Below are positions 54,079 through 64,000 of a stretch of DNA of 64,000 bases, one piece after another; position 1 is the stretch's first letter, and each line of letters begins with the position of its first letter. Position numbers and translations under genes: made by a program. Origin of the DNA: Cercospora beticola (lineage: Eukaryota; Ascomycota; Dothideomycetes; Mycosphaerellales; Mycosphaerellaceae); the NCBI RefSeq assembly GCF_033473495.1, contig NC_088937.1, positions 3,286,001 through 3,350,000 on the forward strand. The letters run 5' to 3'. The notes below the pieces were generated by a model. The model was not told the DNA's origin and did not search any database. It worked only from the letters and a program-made list of their open reading frames with translations.

Positions 54079-57000
54079 ATGAGGAGGCGCTCGAGCGAGG
54101 GAAGCGAAGATGAGGCTCGCGACAGGCCGCACGTCAGCACCGGCAGCAGCAAGAAGGGCAGGGCGGAGGTGATGGCTCGGGAATCAGCACAACCCGTCCG
54201 CGCGACAACGCGGCACATGTCTGCGCAACAACAGCAACAGCAACGAAAAGCAGCCACCAAGGAAGCCAGTGTGCTGCTCACAGAAAAGGCGCCATGGCCG
54301 CGGACAACGCCCATACCGAACCCGCCGCTCGAACCCGGCACTCTCGACGAACCCGTCCCTTCCAAATCGCGCGCCGAATACGTTGCCGACCATTTACGAA
54401 AACATGCAGAAAGACGACGGAGTCCATGGAGATGTTCCTTCCTCACGCTGGCGACGAGCATCGGTGCCATCGTCATCCTGTTGACCGTGGTCCACTCGTT
54501 CCTGAACCGACAGCAGGACCCGAAAGGATGCGCCATGTCTTACATGCGGCCGCGCTTCGACCGATTTCCCGACTTCGATACAGAACATACGCGCTTCGCG
54601 AGCAAATACTCATTATACCTCTATCGCGAAGGCGGCGTGGATGAGGATATCAGAGTCAAAGGGATACCGGTGTTGTTCATCCCTGGCAACGCTGGGAGCT
54701 ACAAGCAAGTGCGACCCATCGCTGCAGAGGCGGCAGTGTATTTTCACGATGTATTACGACAGGATGGAGACGCGCAGGGAGAGGGCAAGCGACCGCTGGA
54801 CTTCTTCACTGTCGACTTCAACGAGGAGCTCATTGCATTTCATGGCCAAACTTTACTCGACCAGGCCGAGTACCTGAACGAGGCCATCGCATACATTCTG
54901 GCACTGTATCATAATCCTCAGCGATCCGCTCGCGAACCGGGGCTGCCAGACCCCAAATCTGTGATCATGCTCGGTCATTCCATGGGAGGTGTAGTCGCCC
55001 GGACGATGCTTCGAATGCCGAATTACCAGGAGAACACGATCAACACTATTTTGACACTATCAGCGCCCCATGCGCGACCCCCGATCTCATTTGATGCCGC
55101 GATGGTCTCTACATACAACGACATCAACACGTACTGGAGGAGGTCTTTCTCCGGCTCGGCCGCAAAGAATCCACTGGACGATGTGACTTTGGTGTCCGTG
55201 GCAGGAGGTGGCCTCGACACCATGATTCCGTCAGAATACACAAGTTTGACATCACTTGTGCCTGATACACATGGTTTTACAGTCTTCACGTCGAGCATCC
55301 CTAATGTTTGGACAGGCATGGATCATCTGGCCATCATGTGGTGCGATCAATTCCGCAAAGCATTGGTCAAGGCAATCTATGATGTGATCGATGTACGCCG
55401 ACCTTCACAGACAAGACCACGCCCAGAGCGGATACGCGCGTTCCGGAAAAGACTGCTCACCGGCATGGAACCAGTCGTCGAAAAGGGTCTTCTGGAGCAG
55501 GAGCCTACGACATACCTGACACTTGAACACAGCTCGACAGGTATTATGTCGCACGGTGAGCGACTAGTGTTGCGATCGCTTGGTGATACAGGGACCACGA
55601 AAGCGCATGTGATGCCTATCCCAGCACAGCCATTCGTGGAAGGCAGCAAGTTCACGCTCCTCACGGATCAGAAACTCGATTCGGAAGAAGATGACGGGAC
55701 AATGTCGGTCCTGCTATGCAGCGTCTTCCCTCCACCCGCAGGGTTCTCAGTACTCTCGTACGCCATCAATTTGGACCCCTCGAACAGTGCGGGTGGATCT
55801 ACGAGGCTTGCCTGCAAGAATGCCGTTTCTGATGTATCGTTGCTGCCCGCATCGAATAAAGATTCAGTCAACGCGTTCGATGGCACTCATCCGTTCTCGT
55901 ATCTGCAGTATGAGCTGTCAAGCATTGCTGATTACCAATTCATTGCCGTGGTTGAGAAGGCGAAAGAGCGAATGCCTGGGTGGGTCATCGCTGAATTCAG
56001 CAATGCTGCAGAGTCTTCGATCAAGGTCAGCAAAGGCCACCACCAACTGCTGCTCAGCGGCGCCACTGTCCGACTGCCTGCAAAACGGCCAATGATGACG
56101 GAGCTCAAGATCCCAGAAGTGCACTCGACTCTGTTCGCGTATTCGCTCGAGGTGGATAGAAAGCCATGCCGGAAGCACGAGGAAAGCTTCGCTCCTCTCA
56201 TGCGACAGTACATCGCGGAACCATACGAGTCCAAGTACTTTGTCAATACCAAAGGCGGCAACATCAACGTGCACGGTCTATCGCCGTATATGCCTCCGCG
56301 ATTGAGCGCTGGACCAGTGACCGAAGGGCTGTCGCTGCAATTCTGGACGGATCCTACGTGCAATTCGACTGTCGAAATTTCGTTCAAAGTAGATGTACTG
56401 GGCAGTGCTGGCAAGCTTGTCATGAGGTACCGGACCGTCTTTGCAGCATTCCCGATTCTGGTTGTCGCGCTTGTACTTCGCAAGCAATTCAAAGTGTACG
56501 ACACGACGGGAGTGTTCATCAGCTTCACACAGAGTATGGATCAGTGCATCCGCACTTCTCTGCCGGCAATATTCATTGCTTTGACGTTCTTCGCCATTGC
56601 GGTCTCCAAGTCCAGCCATAACTTATGGACGCGACACTGGCTGAGCAAGTCGACTGGAACATCTGAACAGGCGATCGACTTCACAGTCAACGATCTGATG
56701 CTCGGCACTTCGGATCCTTTTTTCTGGTTTCTGGTTCCGCTGTTTGCGATCATCTGCGTGGGAATCTGTATTGTCATGAACTATGTCGTCCTTGTCCTGA
56801 CACACACGATTGCTCTGGGTGTTGCGAAGGTTCTGAGATGGGCGCAGGGGCCTCCAGAGGAATCACGGTATGTGCATCTTAAACAGGTAGAAGCAACTGA
56901 TACTGACTGGGTGCGTAGCAGAGCACAACTACCCAACACTGGACTGCTCAATCGTCGCAACCTCACGATCGCAGTTTTATTACTGCTAGTGGTCACGATC

Positions 57001-57635
57001 ATACCCTACCAGTTCGCATACGCAGTCCTCTGCCTGGTTCAAGCAGTAACCTGCATCCGAGCAATCAAGACCGCACAGGAATCTCAAACTCCACAGAGCT
57101 ACCACTTCTACAACTACGCACACTCCGTCCTGTTACTCATGCTTTGGATCTTACCAATCAATGCCCCCGTACTGGTCGTTTGGATACACAACCTCACGGT
57201 ACATTGGTTGACGCCCTTTTCGACTCATCATAATCTTCTCTCCGTGCTCGGATACATCTTGCTGGTCGAGACGATGAGCACGAACAACATGATACCGCGT
57301 GTGACGAGTCGGTAAGTGGAAGCCTTTGTTGTTTGAATGTACTGCGTACGGATTTGCTGACACTGGCATGCCACAGAGTACGCTACTTCACCAATACCTT
57401 AATGTTTGCATTAGCACTCTACGCCGCGGTATATGGCGTCACCTACGCCTACCGGATGCATTACCTCGTCAATGCGCTCTGTTGCTGGCTCTTCGTCATC
57501 CATCTATCGAATTCCGGCTCGCTGGCGAGTTTGGCGAGGCATTTGTCCGGCAGTAGTAGCAGTGTCACGCCATCCACTGCGCCTCCGGCCTTAGGATCAA
57601 CAGTACCGCCCGTTCGCGGCAAGAAACGACCGTGA
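54079..57635 (+). CDS. BST1: GPI inositol-deacylase Bst1
   Basis: Two exons, 54079-57311 and 57377-57635, with a 65-nt intron; 1163 residues. A cytosolic Ser/Arg/Gln-rich N terminus is followed by one membrane segment (FLTLATSIGAIVILLTVVHS), then the lumenal lipase domain with CAMSYMRPRFDRFPDFDTEH, the PVLFIPGNAGSYKQVRPIA block and nucleophile Ser301 in LGHSMGGVVART. The C-terminal half has about eight membrane segments, the last ones coded by exon 2. Bst1/PGAP1 removes the acyl chain from the inositol of GPI anchors in the ER, allowing export and quality control of GPI proteins. The start at 54079 gives an MRRRSSEGSED opening; an earlier in-frame start is possible. A CAG/CAA run near 54222 codes six Gln. 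Without the second exon the protein would lose its last membrane segments. Confidence 0.93.
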
Positions 57636-59149
57636 TCGTTATTCTGCAGTAGTTTGCGATCATTTTACATTTTACGACGATGAACAAAAATTATACCCAG
57701 GGCTTTGTTTTTATTACCAGACGTATGGTGTTGCGGAGGAAGTCCGCGAGGGACGGAGAGAGGGATTTAGAAGGCCGTCTTCTGTCTGACTGTGAGCGTG
57801 ACCTTCATTGAGGGCGGGGAAAAATGAAAGCCATTCGAGGAGACGTAAGCATACTTGAGTCGATCATGATGAGCACGAGGAAGCAGCAACAATTACAACA
57901 ATCACAAACACCGCCGCCACAACAACACCTACCTGTCATCAGAAACCGCATTGGGAAGCATATTCTTGGGTTTGTTGGGAGCGTTCATGTGTTCGTGTAG
58001 CGGTTTTTTCCCTTTGCCCTCGTTTCTGAGGGAGTTTTCAATGTATATACGACAACAAGGCTAGAGACAGAGAGTGTGGAGAGTTCCTGGCGATGAAGCA
58101 AGGCTTCGACAGAGAGCGAGTATATATATAATGAGTAATATGTCCTTGAAATCTTCAATGATACTGGTGTCTTGTGTCCTGAGGCATGTCCGGAGGGAGG
58201 AAGCTTCGGCCGAGCGTGCCGAAGAGAAGGCGTTCATCTCACAGTGAACTCCGCTGCAGCATTTTCCGGGGTTGCTTGGCTGGAGCCTTCCTTCTGCAAG
58301 GCGCGTTCACTCGTTTGCTCTCTGCATCCTTCCCCGACTTGCAAGGCGCGCAACCGCATGATGCCATCCATCCTGTTGTAAGGCGCGAAACAATCTACCA
58401 AGATCACCTCGACTGCAGGGCGCGTGTCTTTCTCCGCTCGTCGCGTTGCATTCGCGAAATCCGAAGTTACGACTGGTGGCTGCAGATGTCGAAATGGAGT
58501 CACCGCAAGCCACATTCTGCTTAGTGGGCCATACAACTTACTACGGTTCCTGCCGCTACCACTTCAATGGAGCTCGCTTGCGTGGTGATCAGGTCAGCAT
58601 ACTGTGTTTTGTAGGCGGCAAGATGGACGTGAACACCGCTTTGCACGCGTTTTTGGCGGCGTGGTTTGCTGGAGGCGCGTTTTCGCGATTTGGTGCCTGC
58701 TGGAGGGATGTTAGTTGGCGGCTGTGGGAGGTGTTATTGGTTCGCTTGGGGTTTGTGTGCTATCACGGGAGGTGAATGGGCTGATTACGCTAGCAGGTTT
58801 GGATTGAGTCAATGGGTGTAGGGCGGTGTTCACCTGCAGGTATGCGGGCGGGCTTTTTGCTTAGGTATCAATGGTGAGTGACATGGTATGACTGTGATGG
58901 TTGGGGATATATCATCGTGGTCCCGGGCCATTTGTTCTCGGAGTTCTTGTCTCATCACCAGGCTGAAGAATTACTACTCTTGCTTCGCAGACAGACATAC
59001 CACCGCTACGATCTGACCCTCGGAGCTATCGATCATCGTACGAAAAGAGGCAGCATAAGCACCTCATCGTTCCTTCAAGTCCGAGCTACGCAACTCAGTG
59101 CTCCACTTGACTCACATCCATCCCTATACCACATAAGAACTCCGACACA
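57636..59149. other. 1.5 kb intergenic with repeated AGGCGCG motif
   Basis: No convincing gene. The left part is BST1 3' flank, partly AT-rich. Between 58295 and 58424, four near-copies of GCAAGGCGCG occur about 40 bp apart, with a further GGAGGCGCG near 58673. Overlapping frames at 58172-58536 on both strands have no domain. The right end is the leader of the Ser-rich small protein. Confidence 0.5.
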
Positions 59150-59512
59150 ATGTCTATTCTCTGGGATCAACTCTACACCTCTCACACGCAAATCCCATCG
59201 AACCCGGCTAGCAAAGCTTTCCAGCAGACAACGATGTATCAAGCAGCGAACGGAACATCAACATCGACCTCGACCTCTTCGTCAGCAACTTCAGCAAGTT
59301 CGACCAGGTCGTCAAAGTCTGATTACGATAAGATGTCATCGGACTCTGCTTCGATGATGAGCTACTCAAGTACGGCTTCTACGATCGCTTTGATTAAGGA
59401 CAAGTTCAGGACTTCGAGTTCGTCGAAGAAGACTCCTGCGCAGAAGCAGGCGGAGAAGAGGGCTACGAGGATGGATAATGTGACGCTGGGGACGGTGTTC
59501 GCGTTGAAGTGA
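59150..59512 (+). CDS. small Ser/Thr-rich protein
   Basis: 120 residues, single exon, start context ACACAATGTC. I do not recognise a named family. The first 35 residues (MSILWDQLYTSHTQIPSNPA and so on) look structured. A long Ser/Thr run follows (about 36-60), then a basic helix-like end (KKTPAQKQAEKRATRMDN). No signal peptide or membrane segment. The good start context and ordered codon use argue for a real gene. Cytosolic or nuclear, probably phosphorylated; function unknown. Confidence 0.6.
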   Translation: MSILWDQLYTSHTQIPSNPASKAFQQTTMYQAANGTSTSTSTSSSATSASSTRSSKSDYDKMSSDSASMMSYSSTASTIALIKDKFRTSSSSKKTPAQKQAEKRATRMDNVTLGTVFALK

Positions 59513-59996
59513 GCGGCCCTGAGAGCTGAAGGACTTGGACGAAAGGCGGTTGATACCCGGGGGCGATGATCATTTTATTGTTGGAAATTAGAATGTCTGC
59601 ACCAATGCACTTCGACATGAAGCGTATCTTTGGTTGCTGTAAGGCGTCTGGGAGAGGCGGGTACAATTGATTTTGGCGTTGGGCAGGAAAGGAAAAGGAC
59701 CTCTAGATTGATCATGGTCTTAGGACTTGTATTTCGATATTATTGTATGATGAGCTTACAAATCTGAATGTAAGATGCCTCCTATGAGCAATGTATGTCT
59801 CACTCGTCTTTTCTCGTCGAATCATCTCGTTGGAAGGCTTGCGGCTTGTCCTCAAAAATGCAAACCTAAGGACAGCCTTGCAGGACCCACTTGCCGCTTT
59901 GAGAAGGCGCAGCATGTGATTGAGTCATTAAATACTACGCGACACTTCGGCTTTCTTTCTCGCTCACGTCACTTCACTTCGACAGCAACATCCACC
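59513..59996. other. CDC123 upstream region
   Basis: 484 bp. The CDC123 frame is open upstream to 59775, but the extension (MPPMSNVCLT onward) lacks family features, so it is treated as leader. No other gene seen. Confidence 0.5.
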
Positions 59997-61286
59997 ATGC
60001 CGCACAGCATCAGCGAGTCGCAAGGCGACGGCGACGAAACTCCTACCAGGCTGCCCTTTCCGCCAGTCACCAAGAAGCACATCCTCAACTGCTCATACCA
60101 TTCCTGGCACCCGAAATATCGCACTCTCACACCAAAGACGCGCCTTGTGCCCCTCACAAGACCTTTCGTCGACTACCTACGCGCCGATGGAATCGTTCTA
60201 CCAGAAGACGACGACCCACCAGCTCAGATGACCTCAGACACCGATAGCGCCTATGTTTCCGCCTCCGATAATCCCGATGCCAACGACGATGACGAGGACG
60301 AAGATCCTTCGGCTCAGTGGCGAGAGGTACACCGCGCGATTCGAGCAACGATTGAAGAGTTGGGCGGGGCTGTCATGCCAAAGTTAAATTGGTCTGCACC
60401 CAAAGACGCAACCTACATGAACGCCAACACAATGAAGTGTCACAAGCCAAGTGACATTTACCTCCTTCTCAAGAGTTCGGATTTCATTACACATGACCTA
60501 GAGCACGCCTATGATGACTGTGTGGATGCTTCAGAAGGGGAACAACTGAGTGAGGACGACATCCCATACCACCTCGTCCTCCGCAAGGCGAACCCACATT
60601 GGAACCCATCCGTCGAGTTTCGCTGTTTCGTCAGAGACAGAAAGCTGCTGTGCATCTCACAGCGGGACATGAATTACTACCAATTTCTTCACAAGATGCA
60701 GGACAAGATTCAGTCGTTGATCAGGGAATTCTTCGAAATCCGACTTCAAAACACATTCGAGGACGATAGCTTCGTGTTCGACGTCTACATCCCACAAACT
60801 TACGATCGCGTCTGGCTAGTTGACATCAATCCGTGGGCTTCAAGAACAGATCCGCTGCTGTACAGTTGGCAAGAGCTGCTTGAGATGGACGCGCCACTTG
60901 AGGAGCCCGAGGATGAACTTCTGCAAGGCGGCTTTGTCCGACTTTCCATCGATCCAGCGAAGCGACAGCAAATGATGGATATCCTTGCCAAACAGGAGGC
61001 CGAGATGCAGGCAAGTGAATCAGTCGAGCACGCCGAGGACAGCGAGGACGAAGACTCGGCCGAGGAAGACCTCTACCTCCCGGAGTTGCGTCTCGTACAC
61101 CCAGAAGATCCAGAAGCCGCGATGTTCTCCAGTACCCAGTACAGCGCACACAAGATGCCGAAAGACGTTGTCGATGCCAGCCAGTCAGGTAATGGTCTGG
61201 CAGATTTTGCGAAGGAATGGGAGAAGATTTTGGCTGATCGTCAGCGCGCTGATGCTGCGTATGACAGTGGTGACGATGCTACTTGA
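59997..61286 (+). CDS. CDC123: eIF2 assembly factor Cdc123
   Basis: 429 residues, single exon, from the ATG at 59997 (CCACCATGC). Cdc123/D123 features: FPPVTKKHILNCSYHSWHPK, the PKLNWSAPKDATYMNANTMK ATP-grasp-like segment, DIYLLLKSSDFITHDL, NPSVEFRCFVRDRKLLCISQ, and VFDVYIPQTYDRVWLVDINP with the metal-binding Asp/Asn. A conserved acidic insert (DDNPDAND and similar) lies near residue 85. Cdc123 is an ATP-grasp protein that joins eIF2 gamma to the other subunits, so it is required for translation initiation and cell-cycle entry. The C terminus is acidic (EDSEDEDSAEEDLYLPE). Length is normal for fungi. Very strong family call. Confidence 0.94.
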   Translation: MPHSISESQGDGDETPTRLPFPPVTKKHILNCSYHSWHPKYRTLTPKTRLVPLTRPFVDYLRADGIVLPEDDDPPAQMTSDTDSAYVSASDNPDANDDDEDEDPSAQWREVHRAIRATIEELGGAVMPKLNWSAPKDATYMNANTMKCHKPSDIYLLLKSSDFITHDLEHAYDDCVDASEGEQLSEDDIPYHLVLRKANPHWNPSVEFRCFVRDRKLLCISQRDMNYYQFLHKMQDKIQSLIREFFEIRLQNTFEDDSFVFDVYIPQTYDRVWLVDINPWASRTDPLLYSWQELLEMDAPLEEPEDELLQGGFVRLSIDPAKRQQMMDILAKQEAEMQASESVEHAEDSEDEDSAEEDLYLPELRLVHPEDPEAAMFSSTQYSAHKMPKDVVDASQSGNGLADFAKEWEKILADRQRADAAYDSGDDAT

Positions 61287-61975
61287 ACGAATTGACGAAG
61301 TTACGATATCATGGTAAGAAGACCCCTAGTTCCCTTTTTCTCTCTAGCGTTCGGCATTGCAAGGCGAAAGCATCAGGGCGGCGGCGGCAGAGGTTTCAGA
61401 GTTTGAAGTGGGCAATACATAGCTGGAGGCGACTCAAAGGGTTGGAATCGCACGATGTCGCTCGACCCACGACCAAGAACAGGCTGAGGCATACGCATAT
61501 TGGTGGCACATTGGCAAGAGCTCTGCGTCTCAGCTCTTACAGCAAATTGGAAGGGAGACGTGATGGCTCAGTAGAGCAATGCAGCAGGCCGCGGAGCCAA
61601 GGCAGGCGCAATATGGCAAAAGCTCTAATGAATGAACGCAGTCCATTCGAGCGCTGTCATCTTCTCTCGTCCTCCCTGACGGCGCTACCCCTAGACTTTG
61701 GACCTCTGTTCGGTCCTCTCGAAGCACCTATGGTCGTATCACCTCACTTCGCTTGACCGACGTTGACACTAGCAGGCGCGTCCTGCATCTCGAATGCACG
61801 CGCAGCATAACGCGCATCGCCAAGCAAACCAAACAGAATGAACGCATTGTTTGCTGCTCCGTGCATATGTTGCTGTTGCTGCTGTTTGATCGCCAAGCAA
61901 CCTTGTTTGTCGCGACTGTATATTTGCAAATGACACAGATTGACTATAGCCAGTGACAAATCCTCCATTGGAGAC
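61287..61975. other. intergenic downstream of CDC123
   Basis: 689 bp holding the CDC123 3' flank and the promoter of the next plus-strand gene. Frames at 61283-61756 (plus) and 61744-61977 (minus) have no domain. Confidence 0.5.
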
Positions 61976-63291
61976 ATGTCGGACGACGGTGCTAACGAGT
62001 TGGTTGGATCTCTTCAGCGTTGCTCCCTGCGCGCGGAGGATCTCAATGACTCGGAGAGGTAAGATGTGAAGTTCAGGATGTCGGCGGTTGCTAATTGCAG
62101 TCAGGACTACGACCCCAGCTGCTGACCACTGTGAGAGCGAGGGCGATAGCGAGTTCGACGACTCCGACTACAGCGAGAATGACAGCCTCGATGAGCTTGC
62201 ACCGCCCACTGAGGTCTCCAAAGACAACAAGTGAGTTGCCCAAGTTCTGGAGAGAAGTCTTGCAGCTGACGATGTACATCAGCGCAACGAGCACAGCCAC
62301 TAGCGATGGATCCCAGGGCGCTGTCGAGAACGACAAGACCAAATCTGAGATCCCAAAAGAGCTCCTCGAAAATCGCGACCTCGTCTTCAAGCCTGCACAG
62401 CCTGACCACGGACTGAAGATCATTCTCGGCAACGCCGGACGCTTCCAGAACGTACATTTCGTCAACTGCACCTTCGAGCACACGACGATCTTCGAGAATT
62501 GTGCGCTGTTCAACGTCACCTTCACTCGCTGCCATTTCAACGGCACTCAATTCGTGAACTCGGTGATCTCGAGACTGAAAAGCAGAATCCCCAAGGACAG
62601 CGAGCTGGAGATCATCGACATCATTGACATGCAGTTCGACGGATTCCTGTGCACCAATACCTTGTTTCGAGACGAATGGCAGCTAACTCAGAAGGTTCAA
62701 GACCGCGGCCCTTCCCTCGGAGAAACCCTTCCAGGAGCACTAAGCAGACCAGAAGAGGAGGATTGGTGGATTGACAGCGATGCTGACGAGGATTCTGACG
62801 AGACACCGGAGGAACATGCTCAAGGCTTTGGAGGCATGCCCGAAGGTGTCGAAACGTACGAGCAAAGAATGCTTCGATATGCAAAAGCCCACGGAACTTC
62901 CTCCTTCGACGTCACGTTCAAAGGTTGTAAAGACGACAGTCTCAGGTTCAAGGAGGGTTCTAATGAGCTTTACACTGCTGTGCAGTTTCACAACTGCGTT
63001 CTGGATGAGGTCGTCTTTGAGAATTGCGTTGTGTATGGGGTCTCCTTTCAGAACTGCAACTTCAGAAGAGTGCATTTCAAAGACACTGTTCTGATCGACT
63101 GTGTTTTCCGGAACTGCACAGCGGATGGACTGCGTTGGGAGGGTGCGCGGCAGGTCAGTGTCATGAATCTTGGAACTAGATTCGGACCACAAGACAATGA
63201 GTGCAACGGGGTGAGACCGAAGGAGCTTTCCGACAGATCGTGGATCTCGTCCTTTGCTCCCACCGATCCTTCGGCTGGATCAGAGTCTTGA
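61976..63291 (+). CDS. unrecognised protein with pentapeptide-like repeats
   Basis: Three exons, 61976-62058, 62105-62230 and 62283-63291, with introns of 46 and 52 nt; 405 residues in one consistent frame. The first part is strongly acidic (GDSEFDDSDYSENDSLDELA). Two blocks show a five-residue period with aromatic/Phe and Asn-Cys at fixed positions: about residues 122-165 (VHFVNCTFEHTTIFENCALF) and 299-354 (VQFHNCVLDEVVFENCVVYG, and on). This is the pattern of a pentapeptide-repeat right-handed beta-helix, with a 130-residue acidic insert between the blocks. I know no named family with this layout; it may be a fungal-specific nuclear or scaffold protein. The first intron uses the second of two AG acceptors (TGCAGTCAG); the first would give a stop. 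Confidence 0.72.
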
Positions 63292-63833
63292 GGATGCTGG
63301 AAACCGAAGCTGGTATCACAAATCGAATGCCATTGCTCGGTAGGCTAGGCTTCATCGTGGATCGACAGGGGCTTTGAGATGCTCGAGGTTGCGGCAGTAG
63401 CAATAGTGGCTATACATTGAGGCTCATAGCACTTTCAAGTCCTCGAATTATGCGTCTGTAGCTGAATGCGAACCTATCTGCGAACGGGAATCAATGACGG
63501 AACTCTTTTCCTACTCTTCTTCACAAAAGGATCTTTCCGAAGATATACCAAGCGAATTTGCTTAAGATGTACTGCCTTGAGAGTTTGAACGTTTGCAGGA
63601 TCTTGTGCACGACAACATATATGACGAAAGAAAAGACGTCTGCCCTGTGGTGAAAGCCTCCTGAGCATTGTAGCAGTAGCGGTCAAGTGAGTGAGCTATT
63701 CTGAGACGATCCCTGTCGATTTCCGAGACTGTTCCTTTTCGGGCTAGCGTGCACCTGCCGCGTCGCGAAAGCTCCCAGTTGTCATCTCGACGAGCAGCTT
63801 CACAAGCATCCGCGATCGTCGCAAACAGACACA
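63292..63833. other. intergenic before right-edge gene
   Basis: 542 bp with no gene recognised; overlapping minus frames at 63474-63981 lack features and run across the right-edge gene. Confidence 0.45.
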
Positions 63834-64000
63834 ATGGCTGGCCGAGGGGGATATGATGTCGTCGTCGACGTCGATGCAGAGGTAGTGCCATCACTACCTC
63901 CCGCAGCGATTCTGCCAAAGCTGACGAAACACAGGGCGACTTGGGGCATACCGATCTGAACGACGACCTCGAATTCCACAATTCCAGTATGCCTCTCTGG
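63834..64000 (+). CDS. 5' end of a gene running off the edge (Yip1-family candidate)
   Basis: Exon 1 at 63834-63881 reads MAGRGGYDVVVDVDAE; a 53-nt intron (GTAGTG..AACACAG) leads to exon 2 at 63935, which reads GDLGHTDLNDDLEFHNSS and reaches the window edge. A GTATGC near 63988 could be the next donor. The acidic DVDAEGDLGHTDL..DLEFH opening reminds me of fungal Golgi membrane proteins of the Yip1 domain family, but too little is visible to be sure. Start context ACACAATGG is good. Partial at the 3' end. Confidence 0.5.

Overview
The window comes from the nuclear genome of a filamentous ascomycete (Pezizomycotina, most likely a Dothideomycete). Evidence for this: about 22 protein genes are spread over both strands with no operons; most introns are short (46-155 nt) with GT..AG ends and CTAAC/CTAAT-like branch sites; base composition is moderate in GC; and the gene set is typically fungal (medA regulator, Rrn7 and Rrn5 RNA polymerase I factors, COG3, Bst1, Cdc123, Irc3, a lactose-permease-like MFS carrier, a Dal5-like MFS carrier). 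I saw no transposon, CRISPR array, rRNA or tRNA gene. The species call is inference; the fungal call is firm. Exon coordinates were worked out by hand from splice signals and reading frame.

Layout. 0.8-3.8 kb: PH-domain protein, followed by a 3.9 kb stretch with no convincing gene. 7.6-12.2 kb: an FHA protein, palmitoyl-protein thioesterase, and (minus strand) the ubiquitin-eL40 fusion gene, whose start codon is split by an intron next to a 7-nt microexon. 13.1-19.4 kb: the medA developmental regulator (minus) with about 4 kb of apparently non-coding upstream sequence. 19.4-25.0 kb: RRN7 and eIF5A (minus), then COG3 (plus). 25.6-27.3 kb: a six-exon Dal5-type transporter. 28.7-32.9 kb: a small coiled-coil-like protein, a RING-H2 ubiquitin ligase, a secreted chitin-binding-like protein, and an Ada-type DNA-damage regulator without the methyltransferase domain.

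33.6-40.1 kb: three divergent genes for USP-type deubiquitinase-like proteases sit side by side (one plus, two minus), each with an intact Cys and His box, a zinc-ribbon-like Cys pair and a basic nuclear-signal-like stretch near the N terminus. This local family is the most unusual feature of the window. 40.5-47.6 kb: a sugar carrier, an intracellular GH5 glycosidase and RRN5. 49.4-57.6 kb: a secreted repetitive acidic/basic protein, the mitochondrial helicase Irc3, a possible 119-residue protein, and the GPI inositol deacylase Bst1. 59.1-64.0 kb: a Ser-rich small protein, Cdc123, an unrecognised protein with two pentapeptide-like (beta-helix) blocks, and the first exons of a gene that runs off the right edge.

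Functional links are mostly general housekeeping. Ribosome production and translation are represented by Rrn7, Rrn5, ubiquitin-eL40, eIF5A and Cdc123; Golgi/ER trafficking by COG3 and Bst1; ubiquitin metabolism by ubiquitin itself, one RING ligase and three USP-like proteases. In a eukaryote this closeness does not by itself imply co-regulation.
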